64,000 nucleotides of DNA, taken from Palaemon carinicauda. Lineage: Eukaryota > Arthropoda > Malacostraca > Decapoda > Palaemonidae. Both the position numbers and the translations under genes were made by a program. Where the stretch lies: NCBI RefSeq assembly GCF_036898095.1, contig NC_090729.1:74742416-74806415 (forward strand), in the 5' to 3' direction. This document shows, one piece after another, positions 52,073 through 63,986 of this stretch (positions within the stretch are counted from its first letter, which is position 1; the number at the start of each line of letters is the position of its first letter). The notes under the pieces are model-generated. The model was not told where the DNA came from. It worked only from the letters and a program-made list of their open reading frames with translations, and did not search any database.

Positions 52073-53335
52073 GTTTCAGCACAAAATACAAACCATCCGC
52101 TCTTAACTATGTAGTATTATTTCGGCGAAAGTGAAACCAGGGCACTATCGACTAACTGTCACTTTTTATTTGAGCTCTGTAAAGACATAGCCTTTCTCTC
52201 CTTACAAACCTTTTTACCCAGTTATGGCTAAAAGAAACTGGCTTAAAGCTTAATAAAAAGTCACTTTTTTTCAGAGCTGCCTTCCATGGGGCTCACAGGT
52301 TTCTCGTGCAAAGCAAGGAAGCAAGAGGTCTTTGGCCTTTACTTTGGCTCGGCCCGAATTCGCTCTGCTTCTGCGGGCGATCAGGACCAGATGTCGATGA
52401 GAACTTCTCGGAGTAACTTATCGGGTAACCCCTCCGTGGTAAACCCAGAAACGAGCTTGGGCTACGTTTCACACGTAACACTCAATGTCAACCTTCAACT
52501 TGAGCTTAGCTCATTGACAGGAAGTAGAGAGTACTGCCCGGAGGTTTGCCTCCAGTTATTGGTTAATTTTCCTTAACGAGGGAGAGTTAAGCTCCATCAG
52601 GTGTTGAATAATTTTCCATAACAAGGGAGAGTTAAGCTCCATCAGGTGTTGAATAATTTTCCTTTCCTAGGGGAGTTACCCTACACCAGGTGTTGAGCAA
52701 CTTTACCTTCCGAGGGAGAGTTCCTCTTGCCAGCCACTGTTCAGCAGTCTCCTCGTTTGCGGGGAAAATTGCAGACGGCAGCAAATGATTCCTCTGGCGG
52801 GGATTGGATTTGTCCTTACCCTGCCCTTGCTCTTTGGAGCTTGCCGGCGAATGAGTTAGGTGATTGCTTACAACTCCTACTCATCGCTGTCGCACCCTCA
52901 GGGTACGAAACTAACCTTGTTGCAATTCCTACTGGGATTTTTGCTGTAGATGATGACAAAAGCGACCACATCCTCTCCCATCAACGAGTCTCGTAGGCCT
53001 TGACTTTTCAAGGTTATTTCTACTTCTTGCCTTTGGGCACAACAAAGCTCATGGAGTTTTGCAAGGCCAAGCCCTTCAGGACCTGCACCTAGTGGTTTCA
53101 ACCTCTGACGAGTGACACATGGCTGGTCTTAGAGTCCAGCATGACATAAGGCTCGCCAGCGAGAAAGCATTTGGCTTGCGAAGATAGCCTTCGCTGCTTC
53201 TCTCCAACGTCGGCGAACAAGAAACGATTCAACTTGCGAGGAGAGCCTTTGCTAATTCTAGCCAGCGCCAAAATAATACTTCTTACTAAAGAGCTCCAGG
53301 TTTGTATTGCTAGGGAAATTACTAATGACTTCCAA
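52073..53335 (+). mobile_element. DIRS family E internal-deletion derivative
   Basis: The left end ('cacaaaatacaaaccatccgctcttaac', 'ttatttcggcgaaagtgaaa') and right end ('ctccaggtttgtattgctaggg') follow the A/C/D terminal pattern. The interior has Gag-region text related to family D: 'caatgtcaaccttcaactt' at 52485 against 37486 in D. RT, RNase H and recombinase are missing. A short direct-repeat series is inside. Confidence 0.65.
52560..52725 (+). repeat. About 45-bp tandem repeat in DIRS E
   Basis: Units built on GAGAGTTAAGCTCCATCAGG then 'tgttgaataattttcc', at 52582 and 52627, followed by two more diverged units. About 3.5 copies. Confidence 0.8.
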
Positions 53336-53622
53336 ATTTATCATATTTATTTACTCTATATAAAGGTAATACAGTGAACCCTCGCTACTTCGCGGTTCGA
53401 CCATCGCGGATTTTTTTCATAACCCATGTATATACATATATCGCGGATTTTCCAGAAATATCGAAAATACCGCGATGTGACCGATGGTGCGAGATTGGAG
53501 AAAGTAAGGAAAATTGAATCGTGATTGATTTTCAATATAAATGAAACTTTGAGGAGCAACAAAGATATCATTTGTTAGAAAGATAGAGAGAGGTAAGGAA
53601 TGGTAGGTAGTGAAAAGTAGCC

Positions 53623-53627
<5 letters not shown>

Positions 53628-53674
<47 letters not shown>
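53628..53674. repeat. (GA)n microsatellite
   Basis: About 23 GA units inside Tigger copy b. Confidence 0.97.
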
Positions 53675-53679
<5 letters not shown>

Positions 53680-54150
53680 GGGGTTTAAATGTAATAAACA
53701 AAAAAATTTGATAGGTTATAACACATTGGTGCTTATGTAATATCAACTGTATACTGTAGACGGTTTGAATAAGTTAAGAAATGGTATAAATGATACTTTG
53801 TTAGTGTATTCGTACACACTCGAGCGGCAGCTAGATGACAGCTGATCTAATCACAGCCAAAAGTAAAAAAAAAAAAGAAGTCAACAATACTCGATTTTTA
53901 AAACAAACCCGAAATTTAAAAACAAAAGTACACGCTTTCTTAATGTGCAATTAACTATTTAAAGAGTGGCAATTTTCTAGAATAAAATGATATTTCCCAA
54001 AAAATAGTGGTTTGCTGATGAAATCGGATGCCGTATTTTTAGCTATGATTGAAATGGATGTAGACTCGGCCTAATTATTTCGTTTCGTATTTAATTGACA
54101 CTAAGAAAACTAATTTTAGTTTCTTCATCTAAATGTAAGTATTGTATAAC

Positions 54151-54152
<2 letters not shown>

Positions 54153-54193
<41 letters not shown>
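54153..54193. repeat. (GA)n microsatellite
   Basis: About 20 GA units, corresponding to the (CT)n at 490-530 in copy a on the other strand. Confidence 0.97.
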
Positions 54194-54195
<2 letters not shown>

Positions 54196-54394
54196 CAGCT
54201 GTTGTACTCAAATGGCGTGTTTTTGTTTCGTGAGAATTTCATCGCCACGACTTTAACAACAACATACTGTACTGAACTTTACAGTATTATACAGACTACT
54301 GTAATATTATAAAGTAAAATATTTGTAATCTATACTATATGAAATGGGGCTATTTTTTTTTTTTGTTTAAAATTTACATTTACGTATGTAAAAC

Positions 54395-54397
<3 letters not shown>

Positions 54398-54440
<43 letters not shown>
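54398..54440. repeat. (CT)n microsatellite
   Basis: About 21 CT units, corresponding to 1328-1378 in copy a and to the (GA)n near 59141 in Tigger 2 on the other strand. Confidence 0.97.
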
Positions 54441-54442
<2 letters not shown>

Positions 54443-54974
54443 GATTGTTTTCCTGCTTTGCTACGTATATATGATTTTATATAGATACAGTAAATAATAT
54501 TTGTAATAACATATTTTATTAAAGCTTTTACTGTAATATCATTATTTATCACTTTCATCATGCGCGTTAAATTCCTTAGTTTGTTTACTCAGCGTACTTT
54601 ATGACGCCGTTGTTTCAGGCGGCGTCATAAAGAAAAACATTTCATTTGGAAGTCCTAAGAAAAATTAAGTAAAACATTAGTAATAACCAAATCAACATAC
54701 TGTACTGAATAATCAATATAATCGATGCAGAAACTAACCTATACACAGATGTGTAAATGCGTTTGTTTCTTCATTATAATCAGAGATAAACGTAAACAAA
54801 TCATTGGTTGCCATTTTTTATCGTGCTTTTTGGCGTGTTTAGGAAACGCATGATATAAAGTCGCCCTTAATATTTGTGCCTGGTTTAGTTTAGGGTACGT
54901 TAGAACATGCATTAAGTGTTCTGTACATTAAAGGGTAGTTTGTTAACAGTACTACGTACAAGGGAAGGTTTTAA

Positions 54975-56327
54975 CCCTGGATAGGTATGCTACTCGGACA
55001 CCCCTTTAAGGGTATACTCGGTCGTGAACGACCCCGACTCCGAAAAAAATTCAGGAAAAATCTAGTTATGCATCAATCTGTATTGTTTGACTTGCTAAAA
55101 ATACTTCAAAGAATGCTAAAAATTACTGAAAATATAAATGATACCCATCTACAAAATAACTATTTATTGGAAATCTATCAAAAATTTAAGTATACAAAAA
55201 AAAAGACTTGACGTATATATTCACAAAAAATAGAAATATACATATACACATAAATCCCTTTAGGGACACCTTCTTAGATGGAAAAGCAACAGCGTGTAAT
55301 TGCTGGAAATGAGTTGGACCCATAGAAGTCAAGATCTGAAATGAGAAAAAAAGGGTAAATTTTTTTGGCCAAAAAAATTTGTCCAAATTTCATGAATTTT
55401 TTTGGGTACCGAAATGAAATAGGAAGAGGCTAATTTTTTTATAGAATAAACTCATATTATCCTAGAACAGAAATACATAATAAAATCTGCACTAAGATTT
55501 AATTTACTGTTATAACAGGGGCGAAATCTAAAGGTCATTTTTTGACGGCCTAGTTCACAATGTAAATTTCTTATGAAAATCATTGTATCTCCTATAAAAT
55601 ATGATATTCATGCATTAAATTATACCAAAATATCACGAATTCTATACAGAACCAGAATATATAGAGATATGCCAACTTACCTTTCGGGTATGTCAACAAA
55701 ATGGCCGCAGACCGCAACAACTCTTACAGCCCAATCTACCACTTGAAATGAAGAATGGGGTTGCAAGCTCCATATTATCATCAACATCTCTTTTTAACTC
55801 CATTAGAAGTGTGTTGATGACATCCATGCCGAGGGAATACTGTCTGCTGGCCATTATTGAAGATAAATTCAAAATAAATAGAAAAAAAATCAAATTTGCA
55901 AAAAACCTAAAAAAATCAGAAATTAGCATTTGAGGGAAAATGGACCTCATGGCAATATATGGCATCTAAGCCAAAAGCAATGTCATGCAAGTGGTAGACA
56001 CACCATCCACCCACACTTTCCAACTATAAAGAACCAAACAAGTATTAACACTGTTCGACAATTTATAATTATCTAATAACTTTGCTGTTTGATCACTTAC
56101 CCCTATAAAGGTATGTAGGGTCGAGGTCGACCCCTGGGGGGGGTAAGAAAACGGGGAAGGAGGGAAGTTAGACGAAAATCAGTCCTAAAGCAGACAATGG
56201 CATGTAGACTAGTCACCCCTTGCAGGTCGATCACTTCCATATTCGAGACAGCTGATGATTTATGGGGAAAAAACAGGTTTTGAAAATGCTGTAGGGGTCG
56301 CAAACGACCCATCATACCTTTCCAGGG
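54975..56327. mobile_element. piggyBac-like non-autonomous element nested in Tigger copy b
   Basis: TTAA on both sides (54971-54974, 56328-56331). Termini CCCTGGATAGGTATG and CATACCTTTCCAGGG are inverted repeats, followed by subterminal GTCGTGAACGACCCC and GGGGTCGCAAACGACCC. 1.35 kb; the frame at 55693-55965 (minus) has no recognised domain. Related Tigger sequence at 56956-56978 and 59286-59306 preserves the unoccupied site (AGACTTTTAAAACCTTCCCT). Confidence 0.92.
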
Positions 56328-56446
56328 TTAAAAGTCTGAATATACATGTTAAATAAATAGGTAAATATGGTGTCACTACTTCGCGGATTTTCACCTATCG
56401 CGGCCGGGTCTGGAACCTATCTACCGCGATAAACGAGGGTTCACTG

Positions 56447-56843
56447 TAATACAATTTTACCTTATTCTTTCACCATCGATATTTGTGGGTTCTTTCTATG
56501 CTCATTCGGTTATTTGCAATACAGAGAACTGTATTACCCATTAGATAAAATACCATATACGTAGTTTTGCAGTTATTCTTGTGGCCTAACAATTACAATA
56601 TAAGCCTTTGCAAACCTCTCGCAGTTTGGTCCTGTAGCGCTCGCGTATCACTCGCTCTTACATTGTAACGTCAATCACGGGTTCTTGCTTCGTGGTTTCG
56701 GTTTTTTGCGCATAAGAACGACGCAATGCTTATAAAAAAAATTCTATCATTCGCGATAAAATTTGCACTTTGTGGTGATTTCAAATAGCCCGCACTCCTC
56801 TACACTGGGAGCACCTATCCTAGCTCGCTCTGTACAGTGTATA
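56447..56843. other. Intergenic or intronic sequence between two Tigger elements
   Basis: About 400 bp with no coding block or repeat recognised. Confidence 0.55.
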
Positions 56844-58306
56844 CAGTGAACCCTCGTTTATCGCGGTACATAGGTTCCAAACCCGACCGCGATAGCTGAA
56901 AATCCGCGAAGTAGGGACACCATATTTACGTATTTATTTAACATGTATATTCAGACTTTTAAAACCTTCCCTTTACGTAGTACTGTTAACAAACTACCCT
57001 TTAATGTACAGAACACTTAATGCTGTGGCGGGATGTAAACAATAACAACCCCCACACCTTTGATCACTCTTACTTCCAAAATATCCCACAACACAAACTT
57101 TCCCCTTACTTTGCTTCAAACTGGACTATTGCACGAAGGGAAAAACAAACAAAACATAACCTTAAAACTATATTTACCGCAACCAAAAACAAAAATCACA
57201 CATTAAATTCAACAGACAAAATTTGCTGGATAAATAGATATCGGTGCGTAAGGTTACCGAGAATTCTCCAATAATCGGGAAAACAATAGCCTTTAAATAT
57301 ACCCAACACCGTCAGTCCACATACAGTACTGAAAACACTTACTTCACACACAGTACCAAAAAATACTTAAACACTGAAAAAAAATCACAACACTAAAACA
57401 CCAATCGTCATATATAACCCAGCAAAAATAATCAAACTTAATACTAAAACATACGAGAACTTCTTGAATTAATATTTGTGTGTGGCCACCATCGTCCACA
57501 GACTCTACACACTGGCACCAGTCTTTGTAACCAATTGCCACCACTCCTGGCAAACAATAACGAACAGTCAATTCGACTGTCCAATCACGTAAGCGGTGGT
57601 GGTCATCATCATCATCATCATGTCATCATAAAGGAACAATCTATTTCACAGCCGGGTCATCAACGGTCAAAATTCTATGTAAATATATATATCTGCAGTC
57701 TATTCCTATGTTCATATTATACGGTCCAGGTCGTCATCATCAAGCTATTCATACAAACAAGGCAGGCGAGCAACACCTTCAAGGACTGAATTAACTCCAA
57801 CAGTAAAGGAATCCAAGGAGCCTAAAGGAGGAATTACGGCCTGCAATAAAAAGAAAAAACGCTTACGAAAACTCCTAACTAACTAAATTATCGCACTATA
57901 ATCAAAGATAAATAATAAACTTTCTATCTTTCACAATCGCGCCTAACAAAAATAAATAAAACAGTACTTACTCCGATACTAGAAAAATCACTTCACAGCC
58001 GGCTTTCTAAGAACAAAAAAAAAACACAACCGACTCCTACTACAGTCAAATAGAAAATGCTTTCGCCCAAGACATTCATTACTGCCCTAACCTAGGTAAA
58101 AAATGTAAACAAACAACCTTAAAAATACCGACAGTCTCTCCCACTACAAACAATCATTCCGCTATCTACCACTTGTTCGGCGGCGCGCGGCGCGGACACA
58201 CAAACACGCAGACACAAACACACACATACGCCCTCTCGCGCGTGCGCGATATAGCAAAACTAAAGCAAATTAATTTCTCTCTCTCTCTTTTTTTGACAAA
58301 ACTAAA

Positions 58307-58310
<4 letters not shown>

Positions 58311-58350
<40 letters not shown>

Positions 58351-58384
58351 GCTCGCGATTTGACAAAACTAAAGCAAATAAACA

Positions 58385-58450
<66 letters not shown>

Positions 58451-58486
58451 TTGATAAAGCTAAAGCAAATAAAATATCTTGATTTA

Positions 58487-58531
<45 letters not shown>
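58311..58531. repeat. Three (CT)n microsatellites separated by short related spacers
   Basis: CT tracts at about 58311-58347, 58384-58447 and 58493-58531. The spacers share 'aaaactaaagcaaataa'-type sequence, so a CT-plus-spacer unit was duplicated. Confidence 0.93.
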
Positions 58532-58534
<3 letters not shown>

Positions 58535-59138
58535 TTGGCAAAACAAAAAAAATAAATTAAAATAAAATTAATCCTCCACAATGCATGTACTACAGTACCC
58601 TAAACTAAAACAGGCACAAATATTAAAGGCAATTTTATATCGTGTTTCCTAAACACGCCAAAAAGCACGATAAAAAATGGCAACCAATGTTTTGTTTACG
58701 TTTATCTTTGATCATAATGAAGAAACAAACGCATTTACACATCTGTGTATAGGTTAGTTTTTGCATCGATTATATTGATATGTTGATTTTGTTATTACCA
58801 ATGTTTTACTTAATTTTTCTTAGGACTTTCAAGTAAATGAAATGAATGCCATTTATATAGTGTTTTTCTTTATAACGCCGCTTGAAACGGAAACCTTCCA
58901 TTCGTTTACTGTACGCTCCATCTTCGATCGTAATAAACAAACGAAGGCATTAAACGCGCATGATGAAAGTGATAAATAATGATATTAAAAGCTTTTAGTA
59001 AATATGTTATTACAAATATTATTTACCGTATTTATATAAAATCCTACATATGTAGCAAAGCAGGAAAACAATTTTTTTTCTTTTATTTTGGCGTTTAATC
59101 AACTATAACAAACTGCCGCAAATGACTGAATGATAATT

Positions 59139-59140
<2 letters not shown>

Positions 59141-59215
<75 letters not shown>

Positions 59216-59228
59216 GAGAGAGAGAGAG
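59141..59228. repeat. (GA)n microsatellite
   Basis: About 44 GA units with one GT interruption, followed by a short GT run. Confidence 0.97.
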
Positions 59229-61535
59229 TGTGTGTGTTTTAAATGTAATAAAATAAAAAAATATGATAGGTTATAACATGTATATTCAGACTTTTAAAAC
59301 CTTCCCTTGTACGTAGTACTGTTAACAAACTACCCTTTAATGTACAGAACACTTAATGCATGTACTACAGTACCCTAAACTAAAACAGGCACAAATATTA
59401 GAATATTAAAGTAGTATAAAAAATAGAGATTGTTACTGTACTCACCACAAAAGAAGTTGAAGAAAAACTTGAATGATGATGGCGATGAATTTGCTGCACA
59501 GTAGAAATGATGATGATGATGTCTTCTACTGTGCAGCCAATGATAGTATTTTACGTCTCTTCAGACAGAAGAGTCTTTTCCTGGGACACACCTTCAACTT
59601 CTTCCTGGGACACTTCTTCAATTTCCTTCCGAAGGCATCGTAGCAGGAGGAACTGGCTCTTTTTTGCGAGGCTGGAAGAACATTGTGATCGGAAGTTGCT
59701 GCCGCTGCTTCTTTTTCGCTCGAAGAGCATCTTGTAGGGAGTCATGTCTTCATCGATTTTGTTGCAGAATTGTATAGAACGAACCATATTCTCGTTCCAC
59801 TGTTGCGAAAATTCTCTCAACTCCTTCGCAAGGTTGCAGAGCTTGGCAAGCCGTTCTAATGTTGAGCCCGTTTCTTCGACATTTTCTTGGGTCTCTTCCT
59901 GTGTTTCACTGTCTTCACTGGCCGATTTCGTCAGGTCTTTTAGGTCTGCGTCAGTTAGTGGCTGGGAATGGCAGTACAACAACTCGTCGACGTCTTCAGT
60001 CGTCATGTCGCCAAACCCGTCGCCTCCAATTATCGCAGCCCACTGCACAGATTTCCGTATTGCAGGGTGTTGAATCTCAGCAGGTGTAAATCCCTCGTCA
60101 TCGTAAACAATGTGGGGCCACAACTTCTTCCAGCTCGCATTAACAGTAGAAGGTTTCATTTCTTTCAGTGCCTTCTGGATGTTCTGCAGGCACGTGGCTA
60201 TTGTGTACTTCCGCCAGTACGCCTTCAAATTGAATGTTTCATCCTCATCATCTTGGGCAGCATCCACACACGCAACGAGGTTTGCCAAGGTATTCTTCGT
60301 GTAGAGGGCCTTGAACGCCCTGATAACCCCCTGGTCCATCGGTTGAATTAATGACGTGGTGTTGGGTGGCAGGAACTCAACCTGAATGCCCTCATGCAAC
60401 AGATCAGTTGCGTGTCCACCAGCGTTATCCATAAGGAGAAGGATCTTAAATGGCAAGCCCTTCTCTAAGAGATATTTACTGACTTGCGGGATAAAACACT
60501 GGTGGACCCAGTTGGAGGTCAGCATCTTCGTAATCCATGCTTTTGGATTATGCATCCAGTACACGGGAAGGAGATTCTTTTTCTTATTTTTCAAAGGGCG
60601 AGGGTTTTTCGATTTGTAAATAAGCCCCGGCTTTAGCAAAAATCCAGCAGCATTGCCACACATCACGAGGGTAACACAATCTTTGAATGCTTTAAAGCCA
60701 GAGGCTTTGGCTTCTTTGAACAGGAAAGTTCTCGACGGCATTCTCTTCCAAAACAAGCCGGTCTCATCCATATTAAACACTTGTTCGGGCTTGTATCCAC
60801 CTTCAGTGATAATGTTCTTAAATGTCTCATTCGGTTAAGTTTCAGCAGCGGAAGCAGCCTCGCCATGCAGGGAAACGCTTTTCAGGCCGAAGTGTTTCTG
60901 AAACTTCGCGAACCATCCTTTGCTGGCGGAAAAACGTAGTTTCTTAGGCTGGGAATCAATGGATGTCCCTGCTTGAGGTTCATCTAGTACATCTTCGTCT
61001 TCTTCAGCATGGTCGCCATCGTCGTCTTGAGGTGCCTTTGCCGCAAAATTCTCATACAAACCCAAAGCCTTGGTTCGGATGGTGTTCGTATCCAAGGCAA
61101 TGTTCTTCCGGCAGTCGGCAATCCAGACTGCTAAAGCACCTTCCATACGGACGATCGTTTTATTACGAGCGGTAACAACTCGCTTCGCTGACCTTCTAAA
61201 GGTGATGGCAGCCGTCTTTCTAAAGTTCGCCTCGTCCTTTTTAACCTGTTAAGCGTCCCCCTTGGACCAGGTTGCCGCTAACGTACCGTCACGCTTTTTT
61301 TGCCCTGAGCGGTCATTTCACTAATGATAGTTTTTCAAAGTTAATATCATTTCTTTGTTTGTAATCCATATTTATAGTTAAAAGTAGGGATATTAATTAA
61401 ATGGTAGAGTAAAAATTACAATTATTACTACTATTATTTCATTTCAAATGGCTACATAATACTGAATATTCTAATGGGTTCTTTTTATCTTCAATCGTAA
61501 ATTTTACGCCTGGATAAGCAACAAAATCAAAGGGA

Positions 61536-61539
<4 letters not shown>

Positions 61540-61589
<50 letters not shown>
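61540..61589. repeat. (CT)n microsatellite
   Basis: About 25 CT units inside the nested piggyBac-like element. Confidence 0.97.
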
Positions 61590-61591
<2 letters not shown>

Positions 61592-61602
61592 CGTTTCCTT
61601 TC

Positions 61603-61932
61603 CTATATTGTTTTGTGAAATCTCGTTGTCCAGTCATTCGGTAATGAGAAGTCATTTTCGCTTTCGGCATCGAAAGAAAACTTTGTTTCTTCAATATACT
61701 CATTACTGGAGGATTCAGAACTAGTGCTCTCATTATCAAACAGGTTATCATTATCAAATTCCTCAACAAGAATATCATTTATTTCATCTAAAGAAATAAC
61801 CTTCCTCTTTAGACTTTTCATTACGAAAGGAACAGCAAACAACCACTTCCGCATGAACGCCCGAAACGCACTGATAGGAAACCAGTTTTCTAACATCAAG
61901 CTACCTTCAGAAAAATTTGTGCCAGACATCAT
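61603..61932 (-). pseudogene. piggyBac-like transposase N-terminal fragment
   Basis: 109 codons. The middle reads SLDEINDILVEEFDNDNLFD followed by a Ser/Glu-rich stretch (NESTSSESSSNEYIEE), the acidic, low-complexity N-terminal region typical of piggyBac transposases (E-I-x-x-x-L-x-E-x-x-D/S). The DDD catalytic domain is absent, so the carrier is non-autonomous. The start at 61932 is the first Met only. Confidence 0.6.
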
Positions 61933-62573
61933 ATAAGTTTCTATTCACAGCCCCCATATGCTGAGAGTGTTGCCAAGTGGTGATCCTATACTTACTATAC
62001 TAGTAAACGTAATATCACGAGACTGACGGCTTGAAAAAGGCAATTAAAGTCATGAACGGAATATGCAGTTGAAGGCGGTACCGAGTAGATCGTGGTGAAC
62101 GGTTTATCACGTGGGTGACGCTTAACAGGTTAATGTAGCGAACGGCCGCGTAACTTCTGCCTTCTTTCAACATATCTAGAAGTGTCACCTTCTCAGCAAT
62201 TGTCATAATTTTTCGGTGGCGTTTAGGCTCACTACCAGCCTTAGTAGAAGCAGAACGCTTGGGAGCCATTGAACGCTTGGGAGCCTTTGTAGGGGTTAAA
62301 CAGAAAGTTCAACAAAAAGTTCAACTTCAAACAGTCGCGCACGGCACAGATTAAAGTTACACAGTAACGTAGCAGCATCTACCCGGCGAGAGAGCGGCAA
62401 ACAAAGTGGCCGCGAGAAGATGCTGCGGATCGGAGAAGCGGTCAAAACACCAATCATAGGCTAGATTACAAAACTTGGGAGCTGATTCGTCATCTATCAG
62501 CACTGGAACCAATCACAGTCCGTCTTACATGCTACGTAGTAGTTACAAATTCAAATACAAGGTACAGTGATAC

Positions 62574-63986
62574 CTCGGTACTCGACCATAATCCGTTCGG
62601 GATCAGTGTTCGACCTCCGATTTGTTCGAGTACCGAAACCTTTTTTCCCCATAAGAAATAATGGTATTTATTTTTTGTACGTTCTACGCACTCCAAAATG
62701 CCCAAAATATTGATAAAACGTGTACCTAAACAACAATAATTATTTAAATGTGTACGAAATTGGTCGGAAAACTATATAAAACGATTTTAAACCATTTACT
62801 GTACATACCTTTGAGCAGCGGTTCGATGGCATACAGGAATGGATGTGGAGAGGATGGAAGGGGGAGGTTACTGCTTGGAAGGAGAGTCCCCTTCCATGAT
62901 GTGGCTGGTTAGTTCTCCTTCAGGAGTTTTTTCTCTCTGCAGTAAAAGGTTGGGCAAATCTCCTTCAGTGTTTTTTTCTCTTCTGTTTCTCTTCTTTGGA
63001 GGGGAATCAGGCTGGGATGTAGCAGCTATCTTTTCTTTTATGAAAAACATGTCAATTGTCAGCTGCTTCTTTCTCTTCTGCACTATTCTTCTAAAGTGAG
63101 ACATAACATTATCATTAATGTAGGTATTGGCCGGCATTTTCTTCCAAAATAACCCGGTCTCATTGCCATTGAAGACTTGCTGCGGGATCAAATTTTGTAT
63201 CGGTCGAATTCAACAACGTATTTTTCAGCTGCCGCCTGATCCGAACTGGCTGCCTCCCCATGCCTAGTCACACGGTGAATACCAGTTCTGTTCCGGAATT
63301 TCTTGAACCAGCCCCTGCTTTCTTTAAAAGTAAATGACGAATCACTTTCACTAGTACTGGCACTTTTCTTCACCAATTCTTCATAAATATGAAGAGCTTT
63401 CTCGCAAATGAAAGCTTCACTTATACTTTCCCCGGCCAACTGCTTTTCTTTAATAAATATAAGGAGCAACTTTTCCATTTCCTCAATTACTTGTGGCCTT
63501 TGCTTACTAATTGCTGTCACTCCCTGTGCAACATTAGCTTTCTTTATCACTTCCTTATTTTTCAAAAAGGTCGAAATGGTCGACTTCGCCATGCCATACT
63601 GTAAGGCTAGATCAGACACTCGTACACCATTCTCGTATTTGGCAATAATTTCCTTCTTCAACTCGATCGTTGTTCTCACTGTTTTCCTCTTATCCTTCCC
63701 CTTATCACTAACTTTCTTGGGGCCCATTATTATCGGCAAAAAAAAGACAATAAAACGCACTAAATCACAATAAATTCTCAACACGTGTTGTCGTACTGAC
63801 GCTCTCTCTTGAAATGATGCTACCCGACCAAGCGAGAGTAGCCGAGATGGCCGCTCATCTCACTCGGCCACGCGTTCGGCTGTTCGAGTTCCGATTTTTT
63901 GTTCGAACACCGCAGCAAAATTACTCAAATTTTTTGGTCAAACTCCGATTTGTTCGAATTTAGAGTCGTTCGACTACCGAGGTATC
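62574..63986 (-). mobile_element. Tigger/pogo DNA transposon 3, internally deleted
   Basis: The left TIR CAGTGATACCTCGGTACTCG starts at 62574 after TA. The right end reads CGACTACCGAGGTATCACTA near 63967-63986, with the last base changed, then 'ctata'. Length 1.4 kb, half the usual size, because the transposase has lost its centre. The subterminal region 'ttcgagtaccgaaac' pairs with sequence near 63890-63960. Confidence 0.85.
62868..63784 (-). pseudogene. Tigger 3 transposase with central deletion and Asp-to-Asn change
   Basis: N-terminal frame 63188-63784: the Met used by homologues (MGPKKVSDKGKDKRKT) is at about 63727, followed by a Psq-type HTH (LALQYGMAKSTISTFLKNKE) and CENP-B-type region (ESRGWFKKFRNRTGIHRVTR). 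A frameshift near 63190 leads to 62868-63191: QQVFNGNETGLFWKKMPANT, where the first catalytic Asp (D-E-T in Tigger 1 and 2) is Asn. The text then jumps directly to a C-terminal K/R-rich part (SHFRRIVQKRKKQLTIDMFF), so the segment with the second and third Asp is deleted. Inactive. Confidence 0.9.

Larger units (their letters stand above)
53372..56446. mobile_element. Tigger-type non-autonomous element (copy b)
   Basis: TIRs CAGTGAACCCTCGCTACTTC (53372) and ...AACGAGGGTTCACTG (to 56446), flanked by TA duplications (53370-53371, 56447-56448). It has no transposase. The interior includes (GA)n and (CT)n tracts and a nested piggyBac-like element at 54975-56327. It shares its ends with Tigger 2 at 56844, so it was probably mobilised by that family. 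Confidence 0.87.
57000..59500. other. Non-coding interior of Tigger 2
   Basis: No gene. 58570-59080 is the reverse complement of repeat text in copy b (54470-54860) and copy a (1690-2130). A segment of about 75 bp at 56949-57022 is repeated almost exactly at 59277-59354, suggesting that another family member sits inside or that recombination occurred. Confidence 0.6.
61245..62129 (-). mobile_element. piggyBac-like element nested in Tigger 2 transposase
   Basis: TTAA on both sides (61241-61244, 62130-62133). Termini CCTGTTAAGCGTC and GACGCTTAACAGG are perfect inverted repeats. The element is 885 bp, with a (CT)n tract at 61540-61589. It carries a fragment of a protein on the minus strand (next entry). 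Confidence 0.92.
59551..62269 (-). pseudogene. Tigger 2 transposase, split by a piggyBac-like insertion
   Basis: pogo/Tigger DDE transposase. It starts at the Met at 62269 (MAPKRSASTKAGSEPKRHRK), then a Psq-like helix-turn-helix (MTIAEKVTLLDMLKEGRSYA). The nested element at 61245-62129 interrupts codons for Y-I. After it come KKDEANFRKTAAITF, a CENP-B-type region (SASKGWFAKFQKHFGLKSVS), a TAA near 60835, then the catalytic core: FNMDETGLFWKRMPSRTF (first Asp), LLLMDNAGGHATDL (second Asp) and LIQPMDQGVIRAFK (third Asp), ending in an acidic C-terminus at 59551. Apart from the insertion and one stop the reading frame is unbroken; removing the insertion with one TTAA leaves the two parts in the same frame. 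A few residues of the usual G-R-H-Y-G-x-N-E-S-T segment are missing before V-R-Y-I. Confidence 0.92.
56844..62572 (-). mobile_element. Tigger/pogo DNA transposon 2 (right end not resolved)
   Basis: The left TIR CAGTGAACCCTCGTTTATCG starts at 56844 after TA. The transposase is on the minus strand with its Met at 62269. The expected right TIR (CGAGGGTTCACTG) is not found before Tigger 3 at 62574, so the right end is either beyond the window or lost. About 2.6 kb of non-coding sequence rich in CT/GA microsatellites lies between the left TIR and the transposase stop. A piggyBac-like element interrupts the transposase. Confidence 0.75.

Noticed and set aside
58166..58541. Arg/Glu repeat proteins on the minus strand
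   Set aside because: They are translations of (CT)n/(GA)n microsatellites.
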